From positions 3,098,501 through 3,162,500 of the forward strand of contig NC_134520.1 of NCBI RefSeq assembly GCF_027942865.1: a DNA stretch of 64,000 nucleotides, in the 5' to 3' direction. The translations under genes were made by a program, and so were the position numbers. The notes under the pieces were generated by a model, which saw only the letters and a program-made list of their open reading frames with translations, was not told where the DNA came from and searched no databases. This document shows, in pieces, positions 11,542-22,315 of the stretch (the first letter of the stretch is position 1; every line of letters begins with the position of its first letter). This DNA is from Odontesthes bonariensis. Taxonomy: Eukaryota > Chordata > Actinopteri > Atheriniformes > Atherinopsidae.

Positions 11542-11847
11542 ATTACTCACAAGGGACTGGATGTCTTAAATTATGGGGTTTTTTTAGCAGTCAGCTGACA
11601 TTTCTTATTTATTCACCTTGTTACTTTCTATAGAAAGTAGCTTTGTTCATCCCAACTGTGACAGTTCTCTCAATCAGAGCATAAACCAATAATTTAAACT
11701 TACAAGAACTGTCAGAGAAAAGGATGATCCCACACCCTTACAGTGACAGTATGCAGAGTGTGGATGAGAGGTTGTCATGTTAATACTTTGCTGCTTTCTG
11801 TCAGTGCTCACTGACTCATACTACTGAAGTTCTTTCAGGAGCCCTTT
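11542..11847. other. Spacer between two transposons
   Basis: About 300 bases of AT-rich DNA between the Tc1 relic and the next element. No gene or repeat recognised. Confidence 0.4.
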
Positions 11848-13440
11848 CACAACCCCAATTAAAAGAAAAGTTGAGATGCTGTGTAAAATGTAAATAAAAA
11901 CAAGTTGCAACGAGTGCATACCAGATTTTGAAAATCTGATATTTTACTATTTCTGGGAAAATATTAGCTGATCTTGAATTTGGTGACAGCACTGGTCTTA
12001 AAAAGTTAGGACAGGGCTGTGTTTACTCTTGTGTGGCATCCCCTCTTCTTTCAACAACAGTCTTTAAACCTCTGGGGATTGAGGAGACCAGCTGTTGGAC
12101 CTTTGGGAGAGGAATGTTGTCCCATTCCTGTCTGATATAAGACTCCAGCTGCTCAACAGTCCGGGGTCTTTATGTCATTTTTGGTTTCACAATGTATCAA
12201 ATATTTTCAGTTATGAAAGGTCTGGATTGCAGGCAGATGAGTCCAGCCCTCTTCTACTATGAAGCCATGCTGTTGTAATAGATGCAGTATGTGTTTTTTA
12301 GCATTCAGCATTGTCCAAAATGCATTGATCCAAATTTAACTGATTGGGCACAAATGTCAATCAGTAAATTTGAATGCATATGAAACCAGAGTGTGCAACA
12401 CTTTGGAAAGTTTTAGTTTGAAACTAAATTTATCTTTATTTATTTATCTTTCACCATCAATGGAGCTTTTCCAGATGTGCAAGTTGCCAGTTCCATGGGC
12501 ACAAAGGCACCCCTAAACCATCCAAGATGCTGGTTTTCAAACTGAGCGCTGATAACAAACTGGATGGTCCCTCTCCTCTTTACTCCAGAGGACCTCGTGT
12601 CCATGATTTCCAAAAATAATTCAGTTTTTCTTTCATCTGATTACTGAACAGTTTCCACTTTGACTCAATCTAATTTGTATGAGCTTTGGCTCAGAGAAGA
12701 GAGCAGTGTAACACGTGGCGTCTTCTCTGCATCACAGAGTTTTAACCTGCATTTGTGGACAGCACAGTGAACTGTGTTCACAGGCATTGATCTCTGGAAG
12801 TGATCCTGAGCCCGTGAAGCGATTTCAATGACAGAATCATACCTGGTTTTTTTTAATGCATTTCTGCCTGAAGCCCTGAAGATAAACAGCAGCCAACACT
12901 GATTTTCAGCTGTGTCCCTTGCACACTGAAATGTCTCCTGGTTAAATGGCTTTTGATTATATTATGTACTGTATAGTACACGAGGGAATATTCAAAGTCT
13001 CACTAATGTTACAATGAGGAACATTATTTGAGAATTGGTCAACAATTTGTTGATACAATTTTTTGCAGATTGTTGAACCTGTGCTCATCTTTACATATAT
13101 AAACCGTTGTCTCTCTAAGCTGCTCTTTTTTTTACCCAATCATGTTTCTGACTGTTGCCTGTCAACCAAACTAGCTGCAAGATGTTGCTGTAGATGTTTC
13201 TTGTTCAGTACCATTTTATTTCTCAAGTCATTTTATTTACCTTTCCCCCCCCCCCATCTAAACTTTTATAAATTAAAAAAAGTTTTACGAATTCAAAATG
13301 AGCTGTTTTTTTTCCTGAAAGAGTAAAATGTCTCATTTTCAACATTTGATATGTTTTCTATGTTCTATTAGGAATAAAACATTGGTTCATGAGATTTGCA
13401 GAGTATTGCATTCTGTTTTCATTTACATCATACACAGGGT
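11848..13440. mobile_element. 1.6-kb DNA element with inverted-repeat ends, non-coding
   Basis: The left end (11880-11910, GTGTAAAATGTAAATAAAAA core) is the inverted complement of the right end (13405-13436, TTGCATTCTGTTTTCATTTA core). The body contains hallmarks of a very common fish repeat: AACCCCAATT at the left edge, 'aaaaagttaggacagggctg' near 12000, and a CATTCCTGTCTGATATAAGACTCCAGCTG segment. No transposase ORF is present, so it is a non-autonomous copy. I did not assign a superfamily. Related partial copies lie in carmil3 introns at about 40.4 and 48.4 kb. Confidence 0.7.
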
Positions 13441-13489
13441 CTCTCAACCGTTTCAAAATCGGGGTCGTAAGTAAAAGGCCGTAGACACT

Positions 13490-14795
13490 GACAACCAGGG
13501 TTGGGGAGTAACGGATTACATGTAACGGCGTTACGGTAAAAGGATACAAAATAAAAGTAACTGTAATCCGTTACAGTACAAGCAAAAACGATGTACTCAG
13601 ATTACAGTTACATTCAGTGAGAATGGGGGTTACTTAACAGGATTACAATTTGTGCGAGGTTGCAGTGACAGAAGTACAGAGCGGCAGGGTCGGACTGGGG
13701 AAAAAAATCGGCCCTGGCAATTTTCCCCGGGACCAGCCCCCCCTCAGTATTAATTAGTATCTCCAATCTAATTTAATAAAAATAAAAAAAACGAGCACAG
13801 ACCGCTCATACAGTTAATGGCACGTACCCATAGAAAAAATACACACTCACACACACATCACACAACCTGACTATCGACTGCTAACAACCATGATCAGTAA
13901 CCCACACAAACCCAGATAATGGCTCGGCGGCCAGCAATCGGATAAACCATTGAAGTGAATCAATCCTGTGAAAGAATGAAAACAAGTGAATGAAACCTGC
14001 ACTCACCCATTATGAAGTTAACTCTGCCAGCCCCATAATCTTGCCCCTGCTCAGCCAACTCCTTGACGTCGGGTATGGTTGGTAACGTTACGGCGGCTAG
14101 CATTAGCAACGAGGCTGCTAGGCTTGCTAAATCGGTAAGCATTAGGCTACTGAAGAAAGCTAGTCTTTTTAGCTACGTTATATTATCATCTTTCTTCTCG
14201 GCTATAAGTTAACCTTTGTTTACGGCCACTGGCCCTAACCTGACGCGCTAGCTGTCAAATCACCGGAAGTTTTCACCGGAAGTACTGGCGCACACACACA
14301 AGCAAGGGTGTGCAAAGAAAAATAAAATGTGATGTAAAAGTCTTACTTTGCTTATTTATTACTAAAGTAGAGCACTTCATTGTCATTGCACATGTATTAA
14401 TGAAATGCAGTTTGGCATCTTATCAAGTGTAACGCGTGCAGATTGTATAGCGTGCAGTATTTAGAGATAAAATGCAGTTATTTACAGCTAGTGTAAGGAA
14501 AGATGGTTAATAGACATGTGCAGAATAGATCAATTACTTAGGGAAATGCATGTATGTGCAGAGAATGTATAATGTAGTTATGGCAGTAGGCTACAATGAA
14601 AAGAAAAATAGCATGGTATAAATAAATGTGATAAATACAGATGGAATCATACAGATAATATACAGATTATCCTATACCATAAATAGGTAAAAGTAATCCA
14701 AAAGTAATTAGTTACATTACTTTTTTTAAGTAATCCAAAAAGTTACACTACAATTACATTTTAAACAAGGTAACTTGTAACTGTAACGGACTGTT
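13490..14795. mobile_element. Composite, nested transposon remnant
   Basis: The left part opens with GTTGGGGAGTAACGGATTAC and many GTAAC/GTTAC words. The right part (14690-14795) has the complementary AGTAATCC/GTTAC vocabulary, so the two look like the two ends of one element. Between them lies unrelated material, including a GC-rich block near 13690-13745 (CGGACTGGGG ... GGCCCTGGC) typical of another repeat, and a Leu/Ala-rich minus-strand ORF at 13960-14142. This is best read as one element interrupted by another. Exact edges are uncertain. Confidence 0.55.
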
Positions 14796-14799
14796 TTCA

Positions 14800-15434
14800 C
14801 CATAAATTTGCACATGAGAAAAAAAAGCCTGATAACACTATAAAAAAACTTTATGAAATAAAATATTATTTTCATCAAAGCCAAAAATATACTGTATATG
14901 AATTAATTGTAATTTAGCTGTAATTTACTTGATTTAGATTACAAAATTATTGTAAATTCAAGGATGGGTCAATGCGTTAAGCCATTGTAATTGCCCTGAT
15001 TGATATATAATGGTAGTGAATGTCCACAAAAGAAAAAAAATGGATTGTGAATTTTAAAACCTTTCGGCTCAAGTTGAATAAACTATTGTTTGAATGTCAA
15101 ATATGCACACAGTTTTTATTAGATTTCTTTGGCTCTGGCTTTGTCACTCCTAACTATAACCTGACCTAATCTAAGATGGACAGTGAACAGTTCACAGTTA
15201 AATCTGATAACGAGACAAAATGGACAGAAATATCACCAAGGACCAAAAAACAAAGAAGTACAGTAACAAATATTTTACTATAGTAAATTTACAAAGTGTG
15301 GTAAATTGTGGCTTGTTCATACTCTGTATGTTGTGTGTGAGGTTCCTATAAAAGTTGTGAGTAGCTGTAAGATTTGTATCATCACTTTGCACAACAGATC
15401 TTTGTAGAACATAAATGGTCTTGGTTAATTAATA
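14800..15434. other. AT-rich intergenic DNA
   Basis: No coding sequence or element recognised between the composite transposon and the 3' end of the Fc-receptor-like gene. Confidence 0.5.
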
Positions 15435-15440
15435 TTTATT
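15435..15440 (-). promoter_or_regulatory. Candidate polyadenylation signal of the Fc-receptor-like gene
   Basis: TTTATT on the plus strand reads AATAAA on the minus strand, about 115 bases past the stop codon at 15556. It is the nearest canonical signal downstream of the gene. Confidence 0.5.
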
Positions 15441-15555
15441 GTGTCGAAAAGGTTTTGATCATTTAGACATTTAATCAGAAATATCTAGAAAATAGTTGTT
15501 ATATTTGAGTGACTGTCTGAGTGAACAAGCAGTTTACTCAGGTGAGCGCAGCCCT

Positions 15556-18319
15556 CTAAGTGCTGTGATATAACTGCTTATCCAACAGATTGGACATCTC
15601 CATCCAGGACAGGTCCCACTGCACTTCTGTCGCATCTTGCTTGGTCTCAGGAAGCGGAACTGCTGGTACGTCCTCTTTAGGAATTGGACAGCAGCTCCGA
15701 GTGGAAATCATTCGATAGCTTTAAACAAGCACAGTAATCAGTGATGTGTGACAGTCTGACCGGTCAGGTCTGTAATTCAAGTCACGTCCTAATCAGACAA
15801 CATGTACACGATAGACAGTGAGAGGAGATCCCGGCTGATGAGTTTATAGATGCTGTATGTTACCTGTTGTGCTTAACGAGCCAAACCGTGAGAGGAATCA
15901 GGAGGAGAAGCACAATGCCGAAGGACACGACGATCCATTTCCAGTTACCTGATGAAGAGAACAAATTATATTATTTTAAATGCAAAAACACACAATCATG
16001 ACACAATCAAGGCAAACAACAAGAAATCATTTTTATCACCTTTGGAGGGCCCTGGTTCAGTTGCTGATCTGATGCCTGAAAGACATGGAAGTACACATCT
16101 GCTACTGATCCATTTTGACTGAGTGATGAACATCATCTGCTAATGTAACAAAGCCATACCTCGGTCAGTTGTCATTGACAACCAGCTTTCTGGGCTCTCC
16201 AGCTTTCTGTCCTTGGATGCACACTTGTAAAAGCCTTCATATTTCAGTGTCACATTCATAATAGTCAGATCTATGACTTTATTTGAACTGGAAGAATTGA
16301 AAGTGCCAATTACTGCTCCATTTTTAAAGAAGATTGCTTCGTTGTGATAGTCTGTCCTGTACTGACAATACAAGACGACTTTATCACCCTCGTATACAGG
16401 GAGGGCTGGAGTCTTCAAGATGATGCTGCCATCTGTGGATCAAATAGTCGACATCATTAATTCCTCATTTCGTATTGTCACATTTGTTTCAATAGACACC
16501 CTCAGTTTGTGATTGTTTTGCAGTCATGTTCTTTTTCTTTTTCATTATTTATTCTTTTTTTCTTCAGTGCCAACAAAGACTCACTGCTTACTGTGACGCT
16601 GACTGCGCTGGTGCGGCCCTCGGCGTCTTCACACCAGTACAATCCGCTGTTCTTACTGGCAGCAGTCAAGACACACATGTCAGACTTGTTTCCAACAGCA
16701 CCTCCTAGTGATGAACAAAGCTGCATTTCATTGACTGTGATCCTGTTCGGATGGCGTGGAGAGAAATACATCAGCCTCCAGCCTTTTGTCTTGGTCCGGG
16801 ACGCGGGACACCGCACCGTGAAATGCTCCCCTTGGAAGAGCAGTCTGCTGCTGGGGTTCAGAGTCAGTGAGGGAGGGGGGCGCACTGAGGAGGGAGTAGA
16901 AACCAAGACAGGCTTTACAATTTCACTTTGTAGCAGATTGTTCTATGTTGAGTCTTTGTTTATGTATGTATTGTCTGTTTGCTGTAAATCCACTACTGGC
17001 TTTCTGTGATTGCCTGCAGATTAATGGCTTTCATTGGACCAGAATTTATACAATATTACATACGACAGACTGAGATTAGAACTACACAGGAAAAAATCTA
17101 AGTCTTACCAAGTATATTTGTCTCATTTCTAGTCAAAATATCTCATTACACTTAATATAAGACACAACTGCCTAACAAGTACTATTTCAGCAAGATAAAG
17201 GGACTTGTTTGAAGACAATACATCTTGATTATCTTGTTAAATGAAAAAGTCTTGAAAACAAATTGATTTGAGTCACATATCATATGAAACAAGCTTTTTT
17301 TGAGGTTTTTAAGCTAATTTCAAGATCACTTTTATCTCGAAAGTCCTAAATATCACATCTTATTTCAAGAAATCTTGACAAGCCGATTTCCACTAGTTCC
17401 ATTGGCAGATTTATTTTGCTTATTCCAAGCAAAAACGTCTTTGATTTGCTGTTTTTTTACTTATTTTTGGAGGGGCATTTTTTCCAGTGCACTTTGGCTG
17501 TTTTTTAAAGCAGTTGCAGATATGTGTTGTCCTGGCGAACACTACCTCTACACCATTGTGTGTTGCTGTGTGCATGCTGGAGAAAATTGATTTGAAGAGT
17601 TGCAGCTGCCGCTGCTCACCTGACACATTGAGCATGACCGGCAGCGCAGTAACGGTGGCGTTACTCTCCCTTTGCTCTGCTTTGCACCAGTAGCTGCCCA
17701 CGTCCTTCGTTGTTACTACCGTGATGGAGTAGCTATCACCTGAGACCAGGTGCCTGGGGCACGGGGTTGGAGCAGTATGCGGTTTGTCCTTGTACCATCG
17801 GTACGTCCAGGCAAAAGTGGAGTTCGAGGTCACTCTGCACTGCAGAATCACGCACTCACCGAGGTAGATTTTTGACCCTGGAGGCCACACGGACACAGCG
17901 GCCTGCGAAAGCTCTGCAGAGGTAGGGAACATTCATCACGGTCTTTTTCACACTGGTGTCAGATATACTGCATTTGTGTGGAAAACACCTGCATGCTGCC
18001 ATTATGTGTCAAGGACCTCCCTTACCTTCAAGTGTAGCAACGTGGAGAATAAAAGCAGCTGCACCTGAAATACAGACAAGCTTTTTTACACAAACACACA
18101 AATTTGTTCATAATCTACACCAGCTTTTTCCACACACTGATGGCATGAGCACAGCAGGCAGCTTGGATAGGTCCCACATGGCGACATGCCAGATACTCAC
18201 TCGTGGTCCAATGTTGCTTTGTGATTATATAATCAAGCAACATTTAAAAAAAGTCCATGATGGGGAGACTCTCGCTCTGCCCAGAAGTTACTTTGAAGCC
18301 TGTCCGTGCTGCATTTTTT

Positions 18320-18351
<32 letters not shown>

Positions 18352-18914
18352 GCACTGCCACACTATGCCTTAATGAGACTGTTTAGACTGCTATCCTCCC
18401 CATGGGAGCAGAAGGAATGTACACATATTTGCTGTATTTTCCTGCCAGGCAACCACACCATACAGTGGTGTAGCATAGTTTTACTATGAGTATAGAGTTT
18501 TGAATCATAACTCAGGGCTGTCAAGGATGGAATAGCAACCACAACCATTTGGCAGCGCTGTCCAAATCATTTACATCAGTCCTTTTTCAAATTCTGGCAA
18601 GTTCGCATCATTCTAATTTAGCCCTGTCTGAAAGTTCCAGCTTCAGGCTAACAGCCTGGCAAAATTTATAACCCTGCATACCACAGCACTGATCAAATAC
18701 AGTCAGAGAGCCCAGCTTTGGGTCTGTATCAGCACCGCTTTGACAGCAGAATGCAGAGGCTTCTTTTGACACTGTTTGTCTACCAATAGAATATGTTTGT
18801 GATTAAAATAGAAATATATTTGCCCAGAAGAAAGCTGTCTGGAGGTTTGTAACAGCCAGTAAGTTATTATCAATGATACTCACCCAGCAGTGAGGAAACG
18901 AGGGTTAAGTTCAT
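15556..18914 (-). CDS. Fc-receptor-like membrane protein, three Ig domains
   Basis: This is a predicted type I surface receptor of the Fc gamma receptor / Fc-receptor-like group. Eight minus-strand coding exons join in frame: 18914-18884, 18064-18026, 17913-17620, 16884-16585, 16432-16160, 16075-16040, 15948-15864 and 15718-15556 (406 residues). A split signal peptide (MNLTLVSSLLG + AAAFILHVATLEG) is the classic two-exon FcR leader, with a very short second exon. Each Ig domain is one phase-1 exon; the hallmark Cys pairs end in GSYWCKA, GLYWCED and GFYKCAS. A 12-residue stem exon precedes the membrane helix (IVVSFGIVLLLLIPLTVWLV), followed by a 55-residue tail. The tail has Tyr residues but no ITIM (I/V/L/SxYxxL/V) or ITAM. 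The ligand cannot be told from sequence. Other Ig-superfamily receptors are possible, but the leader and domain style favour FcR-like. Confidence 0.82.
17083..17491. mobile_element. 0.4-kb inverted-repeat element in Fc-receptor-like intron
   Basis: TACACAGGAAAAAAT at 17083-17097 pairs with ATTTTTTCCAGTGCA at 17477-17491 (13 of 15 matches as inverted repeats). The interior words (CTTACCAAGTATATTTGTCTCA, CTTATTTCAAGAAATCTTGAC) are familiar from a dispersed fish repeat. It has no ORF and no evident target duplication, so it is a non-autonomous copy lying between the first and second Ig exons. Confidence 0.65.
18324..18351. repeat. (CA)n microsatellite
   Basis: About 14 uninterrupted CA units in the first intron of the Fc-receptor-like gene. 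Confidence 0.95.
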
Positions 18915-19560
18915 TCTGTCGAAGACAAAATTAGATCTGTTCCTCCTCGGTTCTTAGAAAATGAGTAAAAGCAAACTAAAAATATTGATATTTCCAGTTT
19001 TTAAATTGATGGATATTTCAGAGGTCCAGTGTTGTTTGGTGGAGCCTGCTTCATTTTAGAGGCTGTGTGGCAGAATAATGGTATCTGTGTGGAGGAGTGA
19101 CTGTCACAGCAAACCACAAACTGAGATGGTCATCTTGGTGGAGACGTTTCCTTCCTCTGCGGATTAGTTAACAAGCAGAGTCATTTGACAGCAGGACTGA
19201 GCACAGCCAGGGATTTCAAACCACAAGGCAACCAATTTATCATCCAGCAGTTATAAATTTTCACTTTCCTCTTGTTTGTCAGCTGTCATGCTCGTGTGAC
19301 CTGAGAGATTTGCTGCAAAGGAATTGATCCAGTCCAGTCCTGCAATTTCACGTTCTCTTAAGTCATTCAGGTTGTTGATCGTTCTTCTTATCTTTCGTTC
19401 ACTTTGTTTACATCCTCATTTTCTTTCTACAGCTTGCTGACTGGGATGTTCATTCTTTCTTGGGAGCACTTCTTTTTCTTTGGTATAATCAAGATGGATA
19501 AAGTTTTGGACTGAACGAGTTCAACCACTAGTCTTTTAGTGTTTACCCACAGGCAGCACA
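18915..19560. other. Upstream flank of the Fc-receptor-like gene
   Basis: Contains the presumed promoter of the minus-strand receptor gene. No TATA box or specific factor site was convincingly identified, and no ORF resembles a protein. Confidence 0.4.
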
Positions 19561-19960
19561 GTTTGGGATATGGGATGACTTGCCAATGCAGTTTGGTGAT
19601 CTCCGAACTTTTCATAAAGTGCCACTAACAATCAAGTTCTGTGAAATCATTTTTTAATACAATTTTGTACTATCATGGTCCCCTAAGAATGAATCCTAAT
19701 GATCCCTTAACCTTTTCTCTAGCGCACCCAGCAGGCTGACATTTGTTGTTTTGGCTGAAATGTCAAAACGAATGGCCGCAGACTAGCGAGAATTTTTCTG
19801 AGCCTCCTCAGAATGAAGTGATTAACCGTAATGATGCCTCGCTTTTTTTTGGTATGGCATCCCCAGTGGGTCAAAATGTCAACACATCAAATTTGATTTA
19901 TGACTCCTTACTTACATCCGCAACAGCCTCATCTGCATATGAGGGCTGACAACCCAGATC
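19560..19960. repeat. Degraded dispersed repeat
   Basis: The phrases CCCTAAGAATGAATCCTAATGATCCC, then CTCTAGCGCACCCAGCAGGCTGACATTTG, follow the order of a repeat widespread in fish (rhythm 'ctctagcgccaccagcaggttgacatttg'). The copy is diverged and has no ends that I could define. It has no coding capacity. Confidence 0.5.
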
Positions 19961-22315
19961 TTATGTGCTTGTACAGAGCAACATTGCTCACTTGCAGAAC
20001 AAGTTTGAGCTGCATGAAGCCATGTTTACTGGATCACATGACGTACAAGTGATAATATTTAATGATTTTCTTTACTTTTGAAGGTCTTTTAAAACAGACA
20101 AATTATCATTCCATGCAGGGTCTTTTATGTGAAGAGTAAAACTTTTAAAACAATTCTGAATCTCAGTAGAAGCCAATGATGGAATGAAAAATCAAAGCTG
20201 ATGTGGGATTGTTGTCTAGTTTTTATTAGCTTGGCTAACAAGAACCACTTGAAGGTGGGATACAGAGAAGTGAATGTGACAAGTGAATAGGGAGTTGCAG
20301 CAGTCTAAATGACAGAAAATCAAGGTGTGCAACTGAATTTCCAGGAGGTTGGGCACGTTAAGTGGATTGATTTGTGCAATATTTCTCAGTTAAAGAAAAC
20401 ACGACTGAATGAGCTTTGTGATGTGAGGTTCAAAATTCCTTTATTTTGATCTTTATGCCAAAATACTTGGAGATAGTCCTGTTGGGGGGCTAATAAACCG
20501 ACTGAGCTTAAAAGTCAGGGCCAATCACAAGGACTTTTTATCTATATGTTTGTCTTATTAAAGAAATTAAACAGATCAAGCCATAAAATAAATTGACACC
20601 AACACTGTTACCAGCATCCTCACTCCATGGTTTCTGTCCATTATCAGATGCAGCGTCTCCACACTTTTTCCACGGTACCTGAAATAAACAAAAGAGGAAA
20701 AAAACACAGTTATGACCTCTTCCTTGTTTGGGGCCTCTCTTTTTTTAACAATCAGTAGACAAGTAAGAGGTACCAGTGGAGGCAGTTAACCCATGCAAAG
20801 TGAAAGTGGAAGATTTTCTTGAGCTGATCACAAGTTCACCTGTTTCTGATAGTTTAATTAAGCCTCTAACATTACCAAGAGACCCACAACAGTCTTAAAT
20901 TCCGAAACCTTCTCCATTCGCATAACATGAAGAAAAGTTGTATTTTCATCTGTCCCCATCTGCGGCTTGTATATCGATATAATCTGAGTACTTGTATCGA
21001 CTTAAACACGAGTTCTTATTGCAAGGCGACATGTTGTTGTAGCATCTTGATCATAAAACCGTTTTGATGTACTATCCAATCTCAGGCAAATGGCAAATAT
21101 TTATCGTGCATGGACCGGGGCTCTTTCCATCACGGTCATAGGTCTGTCTGCATAAAGCATAAAAATAACCTACAGTGTGTCTGAATCACATAAGTCGCAC
21201 ATGGGAGTGCCTTCACTTCAACAGACTGAGGGAGATATTATTGTCATGTATTTCATGTCTGAAAAAGATCTGCACATTTTGAATTTGATAAAGGATGTCT
21301 TATTCGTTTTTTCTGCGACATCAAGCTTAACTGTCTAACTGTTTAACTTCAGCTTTGTTGCATTCTTGTTAGCATGAGCTAGTAGAAAAATTTGCATTAA
21401 GCTAAAAAGTCTTCACAGACCCAGAGCTGTTGGGTGGTTGGCATGTTTTATTACTGATTTACTGATTTTGATACAACCAATACCAGAAGCTCCTGAATGA
21501 GAATATCAGGCAGCCAGGTGAATCAGGTCAATGTTAAGGCTTGGTGTCTGGGCAATCAGCTGTTTTCTGACATTGGCTCACTGTACCCATGCCAGCTCTT
21601 GTCCAGTATAGGCTGCCAGATGTGCGTCATGTTTGAGTGTAAGGGTTTTGTTTTTGGCTGTTAGTTAGCACATTTTGCTGTGTTTGTAATGAGACTGAAC
21701 TACATGATTTACCTGTATAGTTGCACAAAGTGCAGACCTGATACAGAGTCTGTACCCAGATGGCTCTGAGTATTTGAGATAATTCTCGGGTATCTTTCAT
21801 ACCTTGACTTTAATTTAGTTTAATTTTTGGCCGTCGTGTCGGTAAGCCATTTTGGTTACAGTTCTTGGGACTGGCTTTTCAGCATCTTTGATTGGCTCCT
21901 CCCACTGCCCTTTACTCCCTCCTTCTTTTTTCATGGGGAATATTTTTTACAAGATCTTAATATTTCTCTTGTGACACAGAATCAGTCCGCTTTTATGGAG
22001 CTTCTTTTTTAATTTTGACTTTTGTGTTCTCACATGTAGCCTAACCACAGCAGCCTCATGATGTCTGAGTGATCTCCGCCTCCTTATCCTCCTCCACCTC
22101 CTCATCATTCCTCCCTCCACCTCCCATTGCTCCCACACCCAGCCCCCCAACATCCACAGGGCTTCTTTCAGGAAGCGCTTCGGCCAGTCGGATGCTCTGC
22201 TGGAATGCCTGGAAGAGAGACCATCCTTCCTGTCCATTGCTGAGAGAGAATTGATCCAGCGGGGAGGTGGAGGAGAGGAAGAGAAGGGGGGTGGCGGTAG
22301 GACAGAGGAACAGAC
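19961..22315. other. Intergenic region and presumed carmil3 promoter/5' UTR
   Basis: No gene is visible. The last 250 bases before the carmil3 ATG change character: a pyrimidine-rich stretch (22080-22150) is followed by a purine-rich one (22255-22300, GGAGG/GGAGAGG/GGGGGG words), which is likely 5' UTR. The transcription start was not located. Confidence 0.4.

Noticed and set aside
12957..13139. Short ORF with KKLYQQIVDQFSNN, resembling a transposase start
   Set aside because: It lies inside the non-coding 1.6 kb repeat and has no continuation.
16509..17009. 166-codon plus-strand frame
   Set aside because: It is the antisense shadow of the second Ig exon of the Fc-receptor-like gene.
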